Program-made: the position numbers and the translations under genes | DNA from: Metarhizium brunneum | Lineage: Eukaryota; Ascomycota; Sordariomycetes; Hypocreales; Clavicipitaceae | Direction: 5' to 3' | Assembly: GCF_013426205.1 (NCBI RefSeq) | Contig: NC_089428.1 | Coordinates: 248,001-312,000 of the forward strand | DNA length: 64,000 nt | The notes under the pieces: model-generated | Database searches by the model: none | Seen by the model: only the letters and a program-made list of their open reading frames with translations | Told to the model about the DNA's origin: nothing | Shown here: one piece after another, positions 44,586-56,727 of the stretch | Numbering within the stretch: position 1 is the stretch's first letter | Layout of the letters: each line of letters opens with the position of its first letter

Positions 44586-45975
44586 TGGTAATAGGACGTG
44601 GGAAAAAATAGAAAACGTGTCCCAATGCATCTGAAATTTCTAATTATTCACACCTTTTATATCGTGTACTCGTATGGTGGGACTTGTCGGCACATTGATA
44701 ATAAGCCGAGTGCTCGGCCTTTTCTGCAAGCCATGGTTGGTTGACTGCCGGTAGTCCAGTCCCACTTATTCGGCAATTGTCCAACTTGTGCCAGACACGC
44801 ACACCGAGGCTCGGAGCAACTTGGCAGAATGACGTGGATTTTGTAAGCGGGCAGGTAATTTCCAAGACTGGAGACCTGGTTGGCCGTTGAGGGTCGAGGG
44901 CTCATATTGACAGCCGCTCGTTTTGACATGACCAAGAACGGAGACGCTTCACAACATATACACAAATTCACAATCAAAACGATATTCCCGGCAAAGGTTG
45001 GTCTTGCATTCGTATCCTTGCTGTTGCGCCAAAAGTGATAGCAAGACAAGTATTTTTACCCCTTTCATGCCTTGTGACACAGTCTTTGGGGGGTTTGGCA
45101 TTTCTCATCTGCCATCTTGCATGCTATATGTGACAAGACTTGAGCCTTTGATTATCATGACTCGATTCATCTAGTTACAGACAGTCTTTAGTATAAAAGG
45201 TCTTTGGTTTTCTTCAGAGCCCAGTTGACCAAAGAGCTCTCTTTATACAAGAAGTCGGTGAGGTCTTCTGCCCTAGGTCCCCTGGTCGTAGACCTCGAGT
45301 AACCGTGTGTCGCTATGGACTTGTGAAGGCGAGATGCAGATATAGAATTCATCTTGGCCATGTTAAACACAACAGACGCCCAAGAAACCGAGGCAACTTG
45401 ATGGATGGCGTTGAATAAGAATGCAGACCCTGCAATGCTAGGGCTATCCATTCTTCATCCGTCATGTGGGCCGAGAGCAAAGTAGTCGTTGAACAACGTT
45501 GCTCTGGTATCTTGGTAGCAAACGCCATGAGACGAGTCAACACAGACATGACGCTTTAGCTGGAAAGAGGCAACGATTGATATCGCGTCTGACCTTGTAC
45601 CCGTAGTGCAAAAAGGTGCAGCAATTGCAGCCCTTGGCCCGGTTAGTGTCTCCTGCTGGGTGGCTGGTTAGGCCAAGCGCCGGGGAACTCTATCAAGCGC
45701 TCCACGTTCCCATGTATTAGCATAATTTATGGTTAATGTATACATACATGTACAGCCAAATATAGACTAGCGAGACTAAACGATTAGGCAAAGCCCTGAC
45801 CGTCTGCTGGTCGACTTGACAAGACATTTGGTCAAAACCCAAAAAGTCCACACACCATGGGCATGTATAAATTCTTTCCGCCCCAATATCCATAGCTGAT
45901 TTTATTCCTCCAGGAATACACCGCAGCTCAATATCTCCGCTTCCATACACGCAGCTTCACTGCTCCTTCTGCAAC
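44586..45975. other. Intergenic stretch with a possible coding remnant
   Basis: No intact gene. On the minus strand near 45188-45549 one frame reads like protein (LFNDYFALGPHDG, a stop, then AGSAFLFNAIHQVASVSWAS and a tail ending KKTKDLLY), which suggests a small decayed gene of unknown family. TATA-like GTATAAAT near 45866 precedes the next gene. Confidence 0.35.
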
Positions 45976-46652
45976 ATGGCTACAATAAGCATACCAGCTG
46001 CTATTTCCCCCACCATACGCGATCTTGTTCCCTATCTCGTCACCTTGACAGCCTGGATGTATCGCCAAGACATCATTTCTCACCTCCTCCCGGTATCCTC
46101 ACGCCTGAGGTGGCCGCCATGTCGCCTGCCGCTGTTGTTATATCTGGCGCTGCGTTTCAGCCTCCTGCTGCCGTCGTCATGCGTGAGCAACTACTGCAGT
46201 CCGGAGACATGGCTGGAGAGCCTGGTCGAGGCTGTGTTTCCTGGTTTTTTCCGGATTCACGATGTCTTCTTCGAGGCGTAAGTGCGTAACCCGCCATATG
46301 GAATGATGATTACTATTTCTAGCTCACGCGATTCGACTGACACGACTCGATACTGCAGGGGTTATGAATACTTTATACCTTTTTGGGTTTTTTTTCGGTC
46401 CTCTGCTTTCCGCCGATATTTGCCGTTCATGTTGTCAGATCTCTCCAGCAGCCCTCGGGCCAAAGGTGGGTGTACTTTTGCGATGGTTTCCTTGTCAAGG
46501 CCGTCGCCCCGTTCCTGAGGCAGATAGGGGCGCTTGCGTTTGCATGCTGCGACCACCTGATGATGCCGTTCGCTGTTTATTCTGCCGGCGTCGGCTCTGC
46601 CTGGGAACAGTACGTGGCGGACGGTGTTCGCCTATCAAAAGGTGTATACTAA
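45976..46652 (+). pseudogene. Hypothetical membrane protein with a homopolymer frameshift
   Basis: Exon 1 (45976-46277) and exon 2 (from 46359) are separated by an 81-bp intron (GTAAGT donor, CTGAC branch site, CAG acceptor). The exon-2 frame entered by splicing (GYEYFIPFWVFF) loses its protein character after a run of eight T at 46388-46395. The next frame then continues with a plausible hydrophobic sequence (VYFCDGFLVKAVAPFLRQIG, ACCDHLMMPFAVYSAGV) to a TAA at 46652. The simplest reading is a single-base change in the T run, either real or a sequencing error. Several hydrophobic segments suggest a small membrane protein. No family recognised. Confidence 0.4.
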
Positions 46653-47802
46653 GATGCTATGATGTAGTATGTTGTAGGCCCGGTGGCCAGACACCTAATT
46701 TGGGGAAATACTCGACTTTTTGCCGCCCGCTTTGGTGTGAAGGGGAACAATTTCTAGGCTCCAAGGAGCAGAGCAATCAGAACATGGCGGCTAGGGTTGA
46801 GTAGGGATAAGGCAAAGTTGAACGAGCACATGTGCACATCAAGTTGTTGAGGACGTATTAAAGTATTATGAGCCTATTTGGCGAATATAAGCTTCTTATG
46901 TTTTTATTCCTGAATAGGTATAAATGTTTACTTAGCACCGATAGAGACACTCCGCACGAAAGCAAGCACATCATCCATGGTCATGCTACGTCGGCCCGAT
47001 ACACGCCAGGTTCAAGGTGAGCAACGACAAGGACAAGAGAATAAACACGGCACATTACTATTACCCAGAGCCCCTTGGTGGCAGACATATCTGGTATTCT
47101 AAGGAATCAAGCATCTTGCGGACATACTCCTGGCCCGGGTGCGTGGTGCACATGGAGCACATGTGGTTTGAAACGTCAATTTCCTTCCGCACGGCTGCTT
47201 GGACTGCAGATGAGCTGTTGGTGATTTTCAAAGCCACATAACGCTGGTTCTTCCATGGCCACCTGTTCTAAATTGAATACCTTGCGGCCATCGGTGGTGC
47301 CGCATATCATGTGTCCCTGGACTGTTGTTTGTCTGAGGAAGAGTGACGAGACTGGTTTCCATTCTTTGTTCGGATAATGGGCCAGCCGGAAAATATGAAA
47401 ACCCGACTAGCCGTACGCCGGTCCAGCGACAGACACATCGTGTCTTCCAGCTGTCCATTAAAATATCCCGACCTCGATGCTGTACCAGGGTTAGGGTTGT
47501 TCGGATCCGACAAGCCGTGGCTTCGGACAAGGCTTGCCTTGGCTGCCTCGAGGCGATTTGACATGAATAGAGGGGTCTGGCCCCCACGCTACATCTGCCA
47601 AGCAGGAACCACGCGCTTGCCAGTGAATAATGAACCAGAATTGATTCGACCAGACAGCTGATAATGGCCGGAACCTGGCGCTGGGAGTACGAATCAGCTC
47701 CGCGACAGCTGACGTGATAATGCCAAGGTTTCTACGAAGCGCACATGTGCAGACAGCGTTTGCCCCCGCAGCCCGCGGCACCTTCTTCCTCCAGATCAAT
47801 TG
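46653..47802. other. Intergenic stretch, no gene seen
   Basis: Short frames on both strands without domains. Nothing supported. Confidence 0.4.
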
Positions 47803-49558
47803 ATGTCTCTTCACTTGCCTGCATCAAGGGCAGCTTCGCTGAATGTATTCGCCTCCATGGCGGCCCACGAGTCCAAGGCCCAGCATCTCGGCGCGCAGAC
47901 GGTGTTGCCTCGCAGCAGCCGTGAGGAAGCCATGATCAACGCCCAGTCCAGCGACGCCTCTCGCGACGAGAAGCCGCAGAGAGACAGGTACGCTCACACA
48001 CGACCCCAGAGTCCATCCATCCAGATCAGATTACTAAATCTCTGGTGTGCGCCAGCCTGGCCCAAGGAAGCGTCGTCCTGGACCCCGCCGCCGAACGCAG
48101 GCTGCGCCTCAAAATCGACCTCTTCATCGTCCCGACAGTCTCGCTGCTGTACCTGTTCTGCTTCATCGACCGCGCCAACCTAGGTGCGTGACAAGATGAG
48201 AAGGGGGGGCACAAGTCCATCATCCATGCCAGCTTGGCCTGCTCACCGCTGACGCCGCGCCGTCTCCAGGAAATGCCAAAATCGCCGGGCTGGACAGGGA
48301 CCTCGGCATGCGCGGCTACGACTACAACCGCCTCATCAGCGTCTTCTACGTGTCGTACATCCTCTTCGAGATCCCCGGCACGCTGTGCTGCAAGTGGCTC
48401 GGCCCGGGCTGGTTCCTGCCGCTGAGCGTGGTCCTCTTCGGCGTCGCGTCCGTGTGCAACGCCTTTGTCACGACGGTGCCCCAGGCCATGGGCGTGCGCT
48501 TCCTCCTCGGCGTCTTCGAGGCCGGCATGATGCCCGGCATCGCCTACTACCTCTCGCGCTGGTACCGCCGCGCCGAGCTGGCCTTTCGCCTGTCGCTGTA
48601 CATCGTCATGGCGCCCCTAGCCGGCGCCTTTGGGGGCCTGCTGGCCTCGGCCATCCTGACCCTCGACCACGTCGGAGGCCTGCGCGCCTGGCGCATGATC
48701 TTTGCCGTCGAGGGTGTTGTTACCGTCGGCCTCGGCCTGCTCGCCCTCGCCACGCTGACGGGCAGCCCGCTGTCGGCGCGGTGGCTGTCGCGGGAGGAGA
48801 AGGCGCTGGCCGTCGCGCGCGTCGAGTCGGAGCGCATGGGCGCCGCCATGCTCGACGCCATCGACGGCGTCAAGCTGCGCCGCGGCGTGGCCTGCCCCGT
48901 GACGCTCGCCACGGCCCTCGTCTTCCTCCTGAACAACGTCACCGTGCAGAGCCTCGCCTTCTTTGCGCCCACCATTGTGCAGACCATCTACGGCGGCGCG
49001 ACCGTCGTGCGGCAGCAGCTGTACACGGTGCCTCCCTACGTTGTCGGCGGCTTCTTCACCGTCCTGCTCCCCCTGATGAGCTGGCGCGTCGATCGGCGTC
49101 TCGTCTTTTGTGTGCTGTCGGCGCCTCTCGTCATGGTCGGCTACTGCGTCTTCCTGGGCACGAGCGACGCGACGGCGCGGTACGCCGCCACGTTTCTCAT
49201 CGCCTCGTCGGCCTTTGCCTTTGGCCCCCTGACGAATGCCCATGTTTCGGCCAACATCGTCAGCGATACCGCCCGGAGTGCGGCGATTGGGCTCAACGTC
49301 ATGTGCGGCAATGTGGGCGGCTTGATTGCCGCATGGGCCTTTCTCCCCTGGGATGCGCCGGATTATCATGTTGGCAACGGGCTCAACCTGGCGACGGCGA
49401 GCATGACGCTCGTTGCCAGTGCGCTGATGTGGGCGTGGATGAAGAGGGATAACCGCAAGCGAGAAGGGCGCAACGTCGAGGCCGAGTTGAGCGCGTTGAC
49501 GTCCAAGCAAGTCGAGGATCTGGACTGGAAGCATCCCGCATTCAGGTGGAAGACTTGA
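47803..49558 (+). CDS. MFS transporter, allantoate permease (Dal5/ACS) type
   Basis: Exons 47803-47987, 48056-48183 and 48270-49558, with introns of 68 and 86 bp; the product has 533 residues. An internal ATG at 47857 is an alternative start. The hallmark junction LLYLFCFIDRANLGNAKIAG spans exons 2-3 and is typical of fungal anion:cation symporters (Dal5, vitamin and dipeptide carriers). LGVFEAGMMPGIAYYLSRWY and LNVMCGNVGGLIAAWAFLP follow in the expected order among about twelve helices. It probably imports a small carboxylate or nitrogen compound across the plasma membrane; substrate not predictable. The coding sequence is markedly GC-rich at third positions, so long antisense frames in it are shadows. 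Confidence 0.88.
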
Positions 49559-49896
49559 TCGAGTCTGTGAAATCGCCTGTCTTGTGATGGGCCTGGATTA
49601 TCAATTCACATAATAAAGACTACTGGTCAGAGCCCTTGTCTAGGCACACAAAGTAATCCTTCTATGATATCCGTAACAATGACTCGATTTCTGCATCCTA
49701 AAACTTGCCAACTCTCAACCAAAAGAGGCCCTACATAAAGGAGTGGCCGAACCTCAAAAAAGGGGCACTCAACGTCAAAAACAGAGCTACTGTCTTCCCA
49801 GCAGCGCTTCAATGTTGTCCTACTCACACGGCGCTATTCCACAAATACCACGAAAACATCCGTCCAAGAGCCCCCGCAGCAGCCCAGTGATCACCA
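49559..49896. other. Spacer between convergent genes
   Basis: It separates the Dal5-type carrier and the minus-strand small secreted protein. No feature recognised. Confidence 0.4.
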
Positions 49897-50355
49897 TCAA
49901 GAGCGCACATAGTACACGTCGTAGTCGCGGTCCACAGCAACGCGACCATCCGCAACATCCGCATCGCTGTACGCCGGAAACGCAATCAAGCCACGCCTAT
50001 TGTCCACGGCAGCAAAGGTCGTAAAGCCAGCCGCGTCATAGCCAGAAGTAAACGTGAAGTCGCCGAGGTTCTGGGCGCCGCCGCTGTTGCGAGAGGCCCC
50101 CGGGCCGCGGACGACAAACGTGACGTCCGTCTTGGCAGCGACGTGCGTGTCCACGAGGAAGCGCCAGGTGCAGAGGCTGTCGTCTTGCGCGCACGCACGC
50201 CGCGCCTCTTGGACGGTCCATCTGGGCACGGGGGCTGGGTTGAACTGGGCGGCGAATTCGGCCGAGGTCTCGAGGACTTGGTCTGGCTGGATGGTGTGGG
50301 CGGGCATTGCTGCGGCGGAGGAGGCGAGGCCGGCGAGAATGCTGGTGGGCTTCAT
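49897..50355 (-). CDS. Small secreted protein, unknown family
   Basis: A single-exon protein of 152 residues from the ATG at 50355; the frame is open upstream but lacks signal-peptide logic. Residues 1-16 form a short signal peptide. The mature part has two Cys ten residues or less apart (RRACAQDDSLCTW), probably a disulfide, and then a Gly/Ala/Asp/Thr-rich beta-like segment (NLGDFTFTSGYDAAGFTTFA) ending VDRDYDVYYVRS. The sequence looks intact and conserved in style, like small secreted proteins seen in many ascomycetes, but I cannot name the family. Confidence 0.65.
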   Translation of the reverse strand: MKPTSILAGLASSAAAMPAHTIQPDQVLETSAEFAAQFNPAPVPRWTVQEARRACAQDDSLCTWRFLVDTHVAAKTDVTFVVRGPGASRNSGGAQNLGDFTFTSGYDAAGFTTFAAVDNRRGLIAFPAYSDADVADGRVAVDRDYDVYYVRS

Positions 50356-53300
50356 TTTCCGCAGTGGTCGTGGCGAGATGTGAGGTTTGAGGATATGAGT
50401 AGCTGAGATGTTTTTTGGTCGTGGTGGTGTAGGGGGTAGGGCTTTTCTCGTCTTATATGTATTTCTTGTATACTCGTATTGCAAACGTCACATACTTGCA
50501 GCCGTGGATCGTCTTTTTGTTGGATTGCCCGTCGTGTCGGCGGTGTCAGCCTTCAAGGCCAAGGGAGCTCGTACGGAGCACTTTGGGCACATCTTCTTCG
50601 GACGTGATTCTTCTTCGGACATGGTCGAAACTGGGCAACGCCGTTGATTGCCTTCTCTACTAGCCGTCGATACGACGGTGGACAGAGTAACAAGCAAACT
50701 GAGCGGGCGGCCTTGATTTGGCAACATGGAATTCTTTGAATGCTACCTAGGTCGATTTGAACGTTGCTGTCAGCAGTAGAGGGATCGGGTAATAGCCGTC
50801 CGAAGCGACGGAGCTTGTATTGCCCGCGTGGCAAGGCGTCCGTCATCATGTGCTGCTGACTGCAGGCGCGTGCTATATTCGAAGACTGGGAACAATGGCT
50901 TTTTTGCGGCACATGTAGCAATTTGCTTGCGGCATCGCCAAAGGTCATGGCCCTGATTGGGACTCGAGACTTGAGAATGGCCACTTGTTCTACAATGGAC
51001 CATTATACATGCCACTCCTTTGTTCCTTCCATTTCGTATTTTTTATGCGTGGTGTACGGCCGATGGTCGAGATCGGAGCCCTTTCCCGGCCCGCGGCGTT
51101 TACCTTTTACATGAAAACACCACCTGGATTGTTCAGGAGGCATGATCTCCGCCATGATTTGCTTCCTTGAGGAGGCGCCACATTCACTCCATTGGTATTG
51201 CTGCTTTTCTGTCATTTTTCATCAACCATTTTCTCGCGGGTTTTTCCAAACGGAGGAAAATGCGCTCCCTAGGTGATAAAGGGCCCATCGTGGCGTTGGC
51301 GTTTTGGCGGCACGCTCACAACAGTGTGCCATTTCAAAAGTCCCATCTTGACCTGCGGTAGTTTAGTCCATGGTACATGAGGATAAACTAGGACCAGCTG
51401 AGCTACATTGGCGCGATGGAATGTAGAGCTCTGTGCATATTACCTCTTTGCTCATCGGGAACTACCCTACACTACCGCGGTATACAGCACAAACAAATAA
51501 CTTGATACAAGCACGAGCCGCATCATTGTTTCTTTTAAATGAAGAAACGGGCTCATGCTGCTCAATGCATGTGCTCAAGTCAAAAAGACGCCTTGTCCTT
51601 TGCAAACATGGCAATCCAAGAGGTATGCCCACCAAGTTCCTAATTCCACCCCGATACATCTACCCATTATTCAACCCCCAGGAGTCTCAGTTCAGGCGAA
51701 TCCCGCCCCTCCACTCAACAACAAACGTCGCACACTCGGTCCAAACAGTACAACGCCTCTATTATATGAACGTGTCTTATATCGGTGCGACGTCGGTGCC
51801 GCCCGCTCCTCGAAGCGGCATGTGCAACACCTCCTCCCCAACTCGGGTCTTAATGCCATGGGTTCGTGTTTCGATATGCGCGGAGTCTCCTATTCCCCCA
51901 AGAAGACAACCAGACGGGTTGGGTTGCCAGGCCGTCCGCCCTGCAGTGCCATCTCGCAACTGAGACGTGCTGCGTCGTTTTAGACTTTGGAACCCGGGGA
52001 ACCAAGGTGTCGAGGGCCCATGCTGCTTCGCCTCCCGTGTTTCGCGGCGCGTCCAATAACCGACACCGTCGCGAGACACGGCCACATCGGGCGGGCGGTC
52101 CCTCTGCGCGGCGGCGTGGGAAGAGCGGGAGAATCAGTGTTTTTCCGTTTCCGTCTTGACGCAGTGTTCTGTCTGAATAGTCCCGTCAATCGTGCGTGAG
52201 ACGGCGCCACGGCGCTTGAGTCTTGTAGTCGCGCACGCGTAGGATACAGACTTGGATGCTCGTGCCTTGGGGGAAATTGTCTTGGGCCGTTTTGCCTACT
52301 ATGCAGCCGACTTGGCAGCAGGCTTGTCCCGCTGGCTGTAGAGACAGGTAGGAGTGTCGATGGGTTGACAACGTGTCGTGAATGGTTCAGATGCCGAGGG
52401 CGCTGGTGAAGAGTGTAAAGGAGATGAAGGATGCGGGCTATTCACCTGCTCATCTGGCTGAGTCTGTCTGTTATTGGCCCATTAGTTGGAAAGAGGGATG
52501 TATCTGTGCTTGAACCTCCATCAGGGAACTTGGACGTCTTTCGTGTTGGTGACTGACTATCTGATGTGCGGATTGAGCTGAAGCCATCTATTTACATCAC
52601 GACTTGGTTGACACCTGTACTCCGTAAGGTATTCGCATAGGCCAATGTCGAATCCAGGTCCAGCAAACCTCTATGCCTATCGTCGTGGCCTTACCCTGCT
52701 GTCATAGTCCAAATGCTTATAGCCCTCTGACCTACCACTACCTGGATACTAGCGCCTCGGTCAAGATACATAGACGGACCACGTTAGGGCAGAATGCTAG
52801 AAGAATACCATGTAGATACTGCAATTAGTACCCTAATGCCATGATAGGAATATAAACCATGATGCTCCTTATTTCCGCAATGTTGGCAGCCGAGTTGGCG
52901 TTGAGACTCCAGTCGGAATATCTTGGCAAGAACTCAACTCTTCAGATAGTTCCTAATGAATGCTGACTTTTTGATCCAGCCGTTCACAACTTCGTCCCCG
53001 GATGGACCGTAACTATTCTTTACCTCTTGAATGCCCTCCAACACTAGGACCTATAGTCAATCCTTGCCCACCCAAAGACGCGCTTTCGCACAAATTGTAC
53101 CACTTATCCATAATGTGATGGCTCCGAGAGGCTTTTCTTATTTCTGTAGACGAATGGCCTTTCACAGCCTAAGCTAACGCACCCTCCGGCATCGAGTTTC
53201 AGCTCCTGTATCTTTTCATAACTATGATCTAGCCACCTGGTATACCTTTGGTTCCCTAACAACCATCAACAAGTATCCCTGCATGCCAAAAAACCAACAG

Positions 53301-56300
53301 TTCCAGACAGAAGAGTATACTGCTGGAGTTTTCCAAATTCTTGAAGTTAGCAGCAGTTAGGTGAGCGGCAGAGCAGCCCTCGCAGTGATGTGACTATCCA
53401 GCGTGGCCATTAGCCAGAGACTACAGCCTAGAGACGACCGACGTATCCATTCGACCCAATCCAACGACCTTGGCTTAGGGGTATAAGCAGATGGCCTTCT
53501 CAATTGCCCTCTGTGTTCTGAATCAATTCACCGGGCTCCCTTGTCGGATAATAAATGTATTGACGGCGCGGGTAGGCGTGGAAACGGCGATATTGCCCGA
53601 CTAGTTCCTGCTCACGACCACACAGGAGGTCAATTCCAAGCATAAGAACTAGAAAATCGACCAAAGAACTGCCAGATAATTTAGTGCGCTCTTGAATGGC
53701 AGCCAGGTCGGCGAGTGCAAGTATGCCAGCAGAAACCGCCCGTGTCTTAGGGTAGGTGTGAAGGCTGGATATCCTGTGTCAGAGTGTCAACGCTGGAGAG
53801 CGCTTAGAATCCCGCAAACTTACCATTCTGTAACTCACATATTGAGTTGCCTTTTTAGAATATTAATGCCCCCAAGTTCAGCTAGGAGCTGGAGTTTTGG
53901 AGAATCGGTATATAGCTAGCCGGCAGACATTAGTCGAAGCGTTCCCGGCGATCTTGATTGACGAAGCCAGATACTAGGTACCTCATTTTCTCCTCATGTC
54001 CCGTTTTTGCTTTCAAAAGGTTATTAGCAGACGGCTTTTCAGGATCTGGCGGTTGGCAACGAGCACTGCGGCCAGACTTCTTGATGTCCTGCTGCTGGAG
54101 TTGAGCTTGAGATGAAATGTGGCAAGACCTGCATTTTGCGCGCCTTGAGCCGAATTCGCAAGCTCATCTGGGGTACATACTAGTCGGTAATGTTCCTCGT
54201 CGTTGCGTCAAATTGTCAGATTGTGCCTATCGGAGGATGCGACCCGGGCGGCCTGTCATGCAGCGCCATGATTATACGACACCATGGTCAACATATTATT
54301 TTAATATTGCAAGTTTCATGCGCCAATCACGTTCCAGGAGTTCAAATTTGTGGCTTTCACTGCAGCATGTGTCCCAGCAGGAAGGTGAGAACTGTGTTTG
54401 AGATTTGGGGGCGCCACTTTGCGCCTTGAAATGTCCGTACCAACAAAAAGCGAGCATAGTCCCGTCGGTCCTAGCACTCAATATTGGGGGACTAATATAA
54501 GCATCATTAAAATATTGGTGGAAAGAGAAAACACCTGTCAAAAATGATAGTCTGGTTCAATAATAGCCAAGGCCTGCCAATATCTGGCACAGCCCGTAAG
54601 CAAGTTGTGACGAAAAGGACCGACAAGACCCCAACTCGGACTTGTTGGGTCGAAGAGCAGGCTCACGATCTGGGCATCACCTGCTGGGATGTAGGCATCT
54701 GAACTCACAGGTGCATCAAGATCAACGCGGAAGCATGAGCCACACCACGATAGCTCAGGTTCAGCAGGCCAACGTCTGTGGCGTAACAACTAGCAGCCGG
54801 GAAGCGGGATGGATGGCAATGGGCGGGGGAGCCGGGAGTGTGGGAGCGACAATACATACAATGGCTCCTACATCGCACCCCAAGTACCAACTTGTTTGAG
54901 ATCTTCTCAACTAACACGACAGGGACACGTCAGAGGTTGCCAAGCCGTTTCAATAGGTTCCAGAGGCGTTCGAAGCAGTCGCCGCCGGTAGAACTTGGCG
55001 TCTGCTCTGGACTCGATAATCTAGTAGCGGCAAGCCGCGGAGACGGCGCAGTCGAAATCTGACAGGTTGGCATGGTGCCTGGATGCAAGAAGCTGAAGCG
55101 GCGTCGCGAACCAGTTGAAGAACTGCCTGTCGCTTTGCCTAGATTCCCAACGCACGCTCGGACGCATCGCAGGATCAAGCCGTCGATCTCGGACTGCAGG
55201 CGCTAGGAGCAGCATATGTGCCAGTGCTCTGCACACTGTCGAGGTTGTTGGAGTGGGAACCCGCCGTAGCGATCCCAGCCGAGCGTAGTAATATTTTAAA
55301 CTGGCAAGCGTCTGGTCCGGTCTAGAGACTCCGTACTATTGGAACGGGTCCTTTTGCAGCCGCGGCTGTCAAGGGAGGCGACGCCGAGATGCGCCATCGT
55401 CATCTTTACGGGTCCCTGGACCCCTTCTCCTCCTTCTCTGATGGTTGCGAGTCTATTTTTTATTGCAGCGAGCTGGACAACTCCGAGGTTGATAGTTGTG
55501 CGAAAAAGATCAGTCCCTTGGCACCAGTGTGAGCCACTCTCCAGGAAGCTTTGCCTCGTATGGAATGATGCGAGGGGCCGTCTCCATCTTTGGCGTTTGT
55601 GATAGTTGACAGATTTGGCTGCAGCTGACGACAGGCTTGGGAAAGCTTGGTCGTTTCTAAAATCGTCCAGGGCATTTTAGCGTCGTCAACCGACTTCTCC
55701 TTGATACACTTGTCCATCCAAGGGGTAGCCGATACCCACGCAGGCAATGGGTTTATGTCATGTACAAAGTTGTGCCTTGCGGACAGTGGCCGAGGAGAGA
55801 GAATCGCCAAGTCGGGTAGGTAACTCGATTCCTGTTCCTAAGACGGCATAACCATTCCCATTTTGTGGAATCGCTTAATAAACAATGCAGCGGATGGCGT
55901 CTGCCCATGATTGCGACGTCGGCCACGGAGAGGAAAACCGCGGTGACGACATAGCCCACATGTGCGGCTACGATTAAGTGCTAGGTTCATGAAGAATCCC
56001 GGGGCACGACAACTACCAAATATGATCTAAAGAGGGGTTTGTGTTGCAACCAAAAAAGTCAGTCCCAAGTAGGAAATGCAGCTGATCGCACTCGGCACAC
56101 GAGATCAGATGGAGCGAGGGAGGGGACTGCATTGGGTTATGACGTTGTACCACGAACCGAAGCACCAGTCGGGCTCGAGAACAGGATGCGTCCCCAAAGG
56201 AAGCTAGTATCGAGCCGGGGGAGAGGGGCCGGCTTTCAATGTGTGGTTGATTTGGTGCTAGAGGAGAGCTAGGTACAGTAGATGGTTAGCATTTGTCTAT

Positions 56301-56727
56301 CACAAATCAACTCTAGGCCGCACTGCAGGGGCCAGACCAAGGCGCCAGACCAGTGATTCAAGATGGGCTATATAATGTGCGGTGCTGAGGTGAGGGCATG
56401 CGATATCATGTATGGCGCAGCGCGTATATGTTTTCACGGATGCTGGGTCCAAGATATGACGAAAGGGAGGGGGGGGGTAAGGTGATGGCTCAAGGTCTAG
56501 TTAGCGCGATACCGACCGCGAACAGACGTTCAAGATACGATTCGTACCTGCGCACACGGAGGCTAAAAACAAAGCAAAGCTTGGCATAGATGGATGGGGG
56601 AATATCGCGCGCAAACAAGATGGTAGTCGTCGATTGTGGCGTCTCGTTATGACTTGTGCTGATGCAGGGTGAGCACCGGTCCCCCATCAGCGTGGATGAT
56701 CACAGGTAGTTTCGAATCGCTCCAGGC

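Noticed and set aside
48385..49534. Long alternative frames (355 and 305 codons) inside the Dal5-type carrier
   Set aside because: The sense-strand MFS motifs and splice junctions explain the coding signal. These frames are Arg/Pro/His-rich shadows.
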